From contig JBDSDI010000230.1 in the NCBI GenBank assembly GCA_039920645.1, positions 1-10,558 of the forward strand: a DNA stretch of 10,558 nucleotides, given 5' to 3'. The notes beneath the pieces are model-generated. The model searched no databases, was not told where the DNA came from, and worked only from the letters and a program-made list of their open reading frames with translations. Positions 7,126 through 10,558 of this stretch are shown one piece after another (the stretch's first letter is position 1; each line of letters begins with the position of its first letter). This DNA is from CAMCVE01 sp039920645 (lineage in GTDB: Bacteria; Bdellovibrionota; UBA2428). A program made the position numbers and the translations under genes.

Positions 7126-7173
7126 GCGGGATCGTCTTATTCATTCTCAACTCTTTTGTTCTAAAAAGTGCTT

Positions 7174-7209
7174 TCGCGTTTTCAGTCGAGCTTTAAAGCT
7201 CGAACGCGA
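7174..7209. promoter_or_regulatory. palindromic hairpin adjoining the rsgA ribosome-binding site
   Basis: A perfect 18-base palindrome, TCGAGCTTTAAAGCTCGA (7186-7203), is flanked by outer arms TCGCGT (7174-7179) and ACGCGA (7204-7209) that also pair, leaving the six bases 7180-7185 bulged on the 5' side. The right arm ends in GA of the rsgA SD (GAGG, 7208-7211), nine bases before ATG 7221. In RNA it would hide part of the SD; in DNA the palindrome could bind a dimeric protein. No T run follows, so it is not a standard terminator. Confidence 0.5.
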
Positions 7210-7220
7210 GGTTATTACGC

Positions 7221-8324
7221 ATGTCATTTGAAAACTGTCTCCCGTGGGGATGGAACGATTTATTAGAAAGTTTCTATGTCGAGCACTGTTCGGCGAGCCG
7301 TTCCGTGCTCGTGGAACCCGCACGCGTGATCTCTGATTCTCATCAGATCTACGGTGTCTTCCTGCCGCGTTTGGGCGTCGAGTTCCGCGCGCGCGTGTCT
7401 GGAAAGTTTGCGCACGCCACGGCGGCGCGCGAAGATTTTCCGGCGGTGGGCGACTGGGTCTGCGTCGAGGGTATGGCCGATGGCGACAAGCGCATCACCC
7501 ACGTTCTGCCGCGAAAGAGTTGCCTGAAGCGCAAGGCGGCTGGCGATCGGGCGGAGCTGCAGGTTTTCGCGGCTCAAATTGACGAGGTTTGGGTCGTCAC
7601 GAGCTGCAATCAGGATCTCAGTCCGGAGCGTTTAGAGCGCGCGCTCGTACTCGCGAGCGAAAGCGCGGCAAGAGTGCGCATTCTCATTTCTAAAAGCGAT
7701 CTCGCGGAGCCGGGCCAACTCGCTCCGATTATTCAGGATCTCGAAGATCGCCTCGTGGGAATACCCGTTCAGTCGTTCTCGACGAAGACGGGTCAAGGCG
7801 TCGCTGAGCTGAAAGCATTACTCAAGCCTGCCGAGACTTACATCGTGATCGGATCGTCGGGCGTGGGCAAATCCACGCTTCTCAACGAACTGTTGGGCGG
7901 CGAGGTGCTACGAGTTCAGGAGTCGCGAACCCAGGATGATAAAGGCCGTCACACGACGACGGGACGTTCGCTGCACCGACTGCCGAGCGGCGCGATGCTC
8001 ATCGATACGCCCGGTACCCGCGAATTGCAGCTCTTCGCGAGCCCCGAAGCGCTCGAGGAGAGTTTTTCAGATATTAGCGATCTGGCGCTCGGGTGCAAGT
8101 TCAGCGACTGTCGACACGAGACGGAAAGTCATTGCGCTGTGAAGCGCGCGCTCGAGACAGGAGTCTTGAGCGAAGAGCGCTGGCAAAACTATCTTAAACT
8201 CGGACGCGAGATGGCGTTCCAACAACGTCGCAAGGACAAGGGCGTTCAAAGCGTGGACAAAAAGCATTGGGCCAAAATGTCCCGCGACGCCGCTCTTCGC
8301 GCGCGAATAAAGGGACGCTCTTGA
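7221..8324 (+). CDS. rsgA: ribosome small-subunit GTPase RsgA (YjeQ/YloQ)
   Basis: Circularly permuted GTPase that checks late 30S ribosomal subunit maturation in the cytoplasm. The 367-residue protein has an N-terminal OB-fold (about 40-115, with FPAVGDWVCVE and ITHVLPRKSCLKRKAAG). The permuted G motifs follow in the order G4 (SKSD, 157-160), G1 P-loop GSSGVGKST (211-219), a switch region with TTTGRSLHRL, and G3 DTPG (262-265). The C-terminal zinc domain has Cys292, Cys297, His299 and Cys305 in the expected C-x4-C-x-H-x5-C spacing. The G4 motif has Ser in place of the usual Asn/Thr, a mild variant. ATG 7221 follows GAGG at 7208-7211. About 40 residues before the OB-fold make this longer at the N-terminus than E. 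coli-type starts need. The gene is followed 33 bases later by a GST gene. Assignment is firm. Confidence 0.95.
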   Translation: MSFENCLPWGWNDLLESFYVEHCSASRSVLVEPARVISDSHQIYGVFLPRLGVEFRARVSGKFAHATAAREDFPAVGDWVCVEGMADGDKRITHVLPRKSCLKRKAAGDRAELQVFAAQIDEVWVVTSCNQDLSPERLERALVLASESAARVRILISKSDLAEPGQLAPIIQDLEDRLVGIPVQSFSTKTGQGVAELKALLKPAETYIVIGSSGVGKSTLLNELLGGEVLRVQESRTQDDKGRHTTTGRSLHRLPSGAMLIDTPGTRELQLFASPEALEESFSDISDLALGCKFSDCRHETESHCAVKRALETGVLSEERWQNYLKLGREMAFQQRRKDKGVQSVDKKHWAKMSRDAALRARIKGRS

Positions 8325-8374
8325 TGGAAGACGATTTTCGTAGAAGGATGCGGCTTCATGAAGCCGCATCTTAA
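8324..8374 (+). CDS. 16-codon ORF overlapping rsgA stop and GST start
   Basis: ATG 8324 overlaps the rsgA stop as TGATG, with AAAGGGA at 8309-8315 eight bases upstream. It encodes MEDDFRRRMRLHEAAS and ends with TAA 8372-8374, 14 bases past the start codon of the GST gene in a different frame. Its reading path crosses the whole 8347-8370 hairpin, so translation would melt the structure around the GST start. It is more likely a coupling device than a functional peptide, and may be chance. Confidence 0.3.
   Translation: MEDDFRRRMRLHEAAS
8347..8370 (+). promoter_or_regulatory. perfect hairpin with the GST start codon in its tetraloop
   Basis: Arm GATGCGGCTT (8347-8356) is exactly complementary to AAGCCGCATC (8361-8370). 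The four loop bases are CATG, so the start codon 8358-8360 fills the loop. The SD AGAAGG (8342-8347) touches the foot of the stem. This should control initiation of the GST gene. Only two T residues follow, so it is a poor intrinsic terminator for rsgA, though it may slow polymerase. Confidence 0.55.
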
Positions 8375-8945
8375 ACTTTACGGTTCCCTCACGTCGCCTT
8401 TCACGAGACGTCTGCGGGTCGTCTTAGATCCCAGTCTCTACGAATTCATTCTTAAGGATATTTTTTCTCCAGTAGATCGGGAATCTTTCAAGAGTCTCTC
8501 GCCGGTAATGAAGGTTCCGGTTCTTCAAGACGGAGAAACTTTGGTTTACGACTCGCGTCTTATTCATCGCTACCTCGGTGATAAGGGACTCGTGGCGAAA
8601 CTTGATTGGTCCACGGAAAACCTTCAGACGATCATCGAGGGCGTGAGTGATTCGCTGGTGAACATGTTGCTTTTGAAGAGATCAAGTGTCGTTCTTGACC
8701 CCGGTTCCCCTTTGGGGCTCAGTCACGCCGCGCGCGTGACCGAGTCATTGGCTTATCTCGAGAAAGAAGCGTCGGAAGGCACATTCGGGCGCTGGGATTT
8801 CGTTTCGATCAGTCTGTATTGCTTGATCGATTGGGCCCGCTTTCGTGAACTTGTCTCGATGGAAAAATATCCCCACCTGCTTCGCTTCACGGAGGACTGC
8901 GTGTCGCGGCCTCGTGTCGTCGACACTGATCCAAGGAATGCGTGA
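8358..8945 (+). CDS. glutathione S-transferase-fold protein
   Basis: Cytosolic GST-like protein of 195 residues. The thioredoxin-fold N-domain opens KLYGSLTSPFTRRLRVVL, with the TSPF..R motif that holds the candidate active-site Ser13 (or Thr12). The cis-proline signature MKVPVL is at 51-56 and the glutathione gamma-glutamyl contact is at Asp65-Ser66 in VYDSRLIHRYL. An all-helical C-domain follows from about residue 85. This layout recalls the bacterial YibF-type GSTs, but the C-domain is less recognisable and glutathione use is not proven. ATG 8358 is the only usable start: the frame upstream is open only back to the rsgA stop at 8322-8324, with no other standard start codon. The stop overlaps the next gene as GTGATG. 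The start codon lies in a hairpin loop. Fold is confident; reaction unknown. Confidence 0.85.
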   Translation: MKPHLKLYGSLTSPFTRRLRVVLDPSLYEFILKDIFSPVDRESFKSLSPVMKVPVLQDGETLVYDSRLIHRYLGDKGLVAKLDWSTENLQTIIEGVSDSLVNMLLLKRSSVVLDPGSPLGLSHAARVTESLAYLEKEASEGTFGRWDFVSISLYCLIDWARFRELVSMEKYPHLLRFTEDCVSRPRVVDTDPRNA

Positions 8946-9850
8946 TGTGCTTATTGAAAATTCATTCTTCAAAATTTTTTAGCGTGACCGCGATCGCGCT
9001 CTTAACCGTCATGAGTCTGCAACTTCGTGCTGACGAAGGAGACCGCCGTCCGCTTATGGATGATGAAGGAAACCTGGTTCCCGACCGTCGTGACGGTCGG
9101 GCGGATTTCGCACTGAGCGCTCCTCCTTCCGCGCTCGTGGAAGCCTGGGGGGGGTGGTCTTATCCTTTTCGCTGGCTCTCCAAAGACGCACTCGATTTCA
9201 TCGATCCTAAAGCCGATAAATATGGATACGCGTATGTGCGTCCGAACGTACGTCTCCTGAGTTCTTTGAAGGTCAACCAAGCCGAGTTGCGCATGGACCT
9301 CTATCCGCTCTCCTTCGTGGGTGGCACCTTTGGAACCGTGATCACTCAAACGGATCTCGCCGAAGTCCAAAAGTTCGAACAATGGTCAGGCTACGACTGC
9401 AGCAAGATTTCCTGTCACGCCTCCAACATTATTCATTTTGCGGAATTCAAATTTAAGTGGGCACTTCCCTCGAAGTTCTTTGGCGTCTTCTTCTACCGAA
9501 GGGACTGGGGATCGAGCAGCGGTCACGATTTCAATCTCACCTTCGATCCGAGTTCTGCGTTGCCTTTCAAGTCCGATGGCGACTATACGACGCATCTTTG
9601 GGTGCTCGTCGGACGCAAGGTCAGCCAGCGCGCTTCGCTTGCGGTTCGTTATCGGGACATCGATTGGAAAATTTCTGGCGCACGTCGCCGGGATCTTTCT
9701 GGAGTCTACACCTTCAAACTGGGCGGCCCCTGGGCCCTCGGGTTCGAAGGACGGCAGATTTTCCGTAACTTACAGGGAGATTTTCTCTCGGCGAGCTTGC
9801 GCTTGAGTTACGTGTGGCGCAATACGCCCGAACCCGAAAACCTCTTCTGA
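8945..9850 (+). CDS. exported protein, probable outer-membrane beta-barrel
   Basis: No family recognised. The 301-residue product has a clear signal peptide (KIHSSKFFSVTAIALLTVMSLQLRA, cleavage near LRA-DEG). After a polar linker it alternates hydrophobic and polar residues in strand-like segments such as AYVRPNVRLLSSLKVNQAEL, FAEFKFKWALPSKFFGVFFY, LWVLVGRKVSQRASLAVRY and FLSASLRLSYVW. It is rich in aromatic residues and ends in Phe, as many Bam-assembled barrels do. Cys152 and Cys157 (YDCSKISC) could form a disulfide. ATG 8945 overlaps the GST stop as TGATG, with AAGGAA at 8933-8938; GTG 8942 is a possible alternative. A run of eight G residues lies at 9147-9154, in codons 68-70. It is the last gene before a convergent neighbour 12 bases away. 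Export is confident; barrel topology is inferred. Confidence 0.7.
   Translation: MCLLKIHSSKFFSVTAIALLTVMSLQLRADEGDRRPLMDDEGNLVPDRRDGRADFALSAPPSALVEAWGGWSYPFRWLSKDALDFIDPKADKYGYAYVRPNVRLLSSLKVNQAELRMDLYPLSFVGGTFGTVITQTDLAEVQKFEQWSGYDCSKISCHASNIIHFAEFKFKWALPSKFFGVFFYRRDWGSSSGHDFNLTFDPSSALPFKSDGDYTTHLWVLVGRKVSQRASLAVRYRDIDWKISGARRRDLSGVYTFKLGGPWALGFEGRQIFRNLQGDFLSASLRLSYVWRNTPEPENLF
9080..9101 (+). repeat. perfect inverted repeat inside the exported-protein gene
   Basis: CCCGACCGTC (9080-9089) is the exact reverse complement of GACGGTCGGG (9092-9101), with two bases between; in RNA nine pairs with a CGTG loop are likely. It encodes the charged linker PDRRDGR just after the signal peptide. It could slow ribosomes during export or be a by-product of repeated Asp-Arg codons. 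Confidence 0.45.
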
Positions 9851-9862
9851 GGTGCCAGTCGA

Positions 9863-10558
9863 TTAGGCGAAGTTCTGCGAGGTTTTGCGCTCCATGCGCA
9901 GCATCCAGGCCGCAAAGGCTGGGTTTTCGCGAACGAGGCGCGCCGCCGGAAGTCCCGACATGCTCATCGTAATACCGAAGACAGCGGCATCCGCGCCATT
10001 CGGACGTTCGCCGCCGGCAAAGTCACGGCCTTCGAGGGCGACGGTCCATTGCTGCAGCAATTTTTTATAATGGGCTTCGGGGTCCTTGATACCTTGCTTT
10101 TCACGCGACTTTTTTGCGACCATGACCATAACGCCCGCACCGGAGTACTTGATAAGCGTGCGTTGGTACCATGAAAACTGCGAGGTTGTGGTGATATAGT
10201 CGAAGGCCTTCAAGGCATTCGGGAAGGAGTTGTAGATGAGCGGAGGAATCGCTTTCACATAAGCATCGGACCAGGCAATCAATTCTGTTTCGCGTGCGGC
10301 CGCCGCGGGCTCGGTTTCGAAAAGAGGCGTTCCGCCGAACTCGGCGTCGACGTGTCTCATGATTGGAGTCGAATCATTGACCTGCTGGCCTTTGGAATCT
10401 ACATAGACCGGGACTTTTTTATAGTCCGAAAAACCGAGCTCTTTCTTGTTCAACGGATGCACTTCGATACGATCGTAAGAGGCGCCCTTGAGCGCCAGCG
10501 CCGTACGCGCTTTCCAGCAAAAAGGGCACACTTGGTATTGATAGAGTCGTGCTTGAGG
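9863..10558 (-). CDS. prostaglandin E synthase 2-like glutaredoxin/GST protein (5' end off window)
   Basis: The frame is open to the right edge, so the start lies outside; 231 residues are visible (TAA at 9865-9863). It opens with ARLYQYQVCPFCWKAR, a glutaredoxin-type beta strand and CPFC redox motif. YKKVPVYV follows with the cis-proline, then QQVNDSTPIMRHV, the glutathione-contact region. The C-terminal helical GST domain contains IKYSGAGVMVMVAKKSR and GGERPNGADAAVFGITMSMSGL. This order and wording match my recollection of membrane-associated prostaglandin E synthase 2 and its bacterial relatives. A GTG at 10531 would begin right at the CPFC motif and delete the first strand, so it is not the true start. 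In bacteria the substrate is unknown; a thiol-transferase or GST role is more likely than prostaglandin synthesis. Convergent with the exported-protein gene. Confidence 0.85.
   Translation of the reverse strand, partial: PQARLYQYQVCPFCWKARTALALKGASYDRIEVHPLNKKELGFSDYKKVPVYVDSKGQQVNDSTPIMRHVDAEFGGTPLFETEPAAAARETELIAWSDAYVKAIPPLIYNSFPNALKAFDYITTTSQFSWYQRTLIKYSGAGVMVMVAKKSREKQGIKDPEAHYKKLLQQWTVALEGRDFAGGERPNGADAAVFGITMSMSGLPAARLVRENPAFAAWMLRMERKTSQNFA

Noticed and set aside
7022..7144. Minus-strand 40-codon frame starting MNKTIPPGGFRQRRTEG
   Set aside because: It lacks a convincing SD and reads across a terminator-like hairpin and T tract on its own strand, so it is unlikely to be a gene. Its hydrophobic stretch comes from the A/T tract.
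8347..8374. The GST-start hairpin as an intrinsic terminator of rsgA
   Set aside because: Only two T residues follow the stem before AAAC, and the next gene starts inside the loop, so termination is not the best reading.
10529..10531. GTG 10531 as the start of the prostaglandin E synthase 2-like gene
   Set aside because: The frame is open to the window edge and encodes the expected first strand (LYQYQV) directly before CPFC, so the true start lies beyond the window.

Overview
The window suggests a Gram-negative bacterium of moderate GC (a little above half by eye). It carries an RND inner-membrane pump with a TolC-type outer-membrane channel, a lipobox lipoprotein, an outer-membrane barrel candidate and GST-fold proteins. 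The style of the proteins and the tight 4-base gene overlaps remind me of Bdellovibrionota or related former deltaproteobacteria. That lineage is an impression, because no rRNA or marker gene is present to fix it.

Layout. (1) 63-1481 (+) is a secreted GH14 beta-amylase with both catalytic glutamates. (2) 1448-1612 (-) is a 54-residue lipoprotein gene with a perfect Shine-Dalgarno (SD). Its 3' end overlaps the beta-amylase gene tail to tail. (3) 1613-1757 is a divergent control region with an extended -10 promoter for the lipoprotein gene and two tandem 19-base AAAC-N4-GTTT operator-like repeats in front of the TetR gene. (4) 1758-7032 (+) is a three-gene operon (TetR repressor, TolC-like outer-membrane factor, RND transporter) in which each stop codon overlaps the next start as GTGA. 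The periplasmic adaptor normally encoded in such operons is absent. (5) 7033-7220 is a structured RNA-like spacer with a perfect SD, a 14-codon ORF, mutually exclusive hairpins and a strong palindrome reaching into the SD of the next gene. (6) 7221-9850 (+) holds rsgA (ribosome-assembly GTPase), a GST-fold protein and an exported, probably outer-membrane protein, closely packed. The GST start codon lies exactly in the tetraloop of a perfect 10-bp hairpin that a small overlapping ORF also crosses. (7) 9863-10558 (-) is an incomplete gene resembling prostaglandin E synthase 2 (glutaredoxin-like CPFC plus a GST C-terminal domain), running off the right edge.

How the parts fit. The TetR protein probably represses its own operon through the tandem operators, inducing the efflux pump when a ligand binds. 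The pump must borrow an adaptor from elsewhere or work without one. The rsgA-GST-OMP cluster looks co-transcribed with translation control at its junctions; the functional link between the three products is not evident. I see no IS element, CRISPR array, tRNA or rRNA. The best candidates for something undescribed are the RNA structures at 7051-7211 and 8342-8374, the adaptor-less pump operon, and the small lipoprotein gene.
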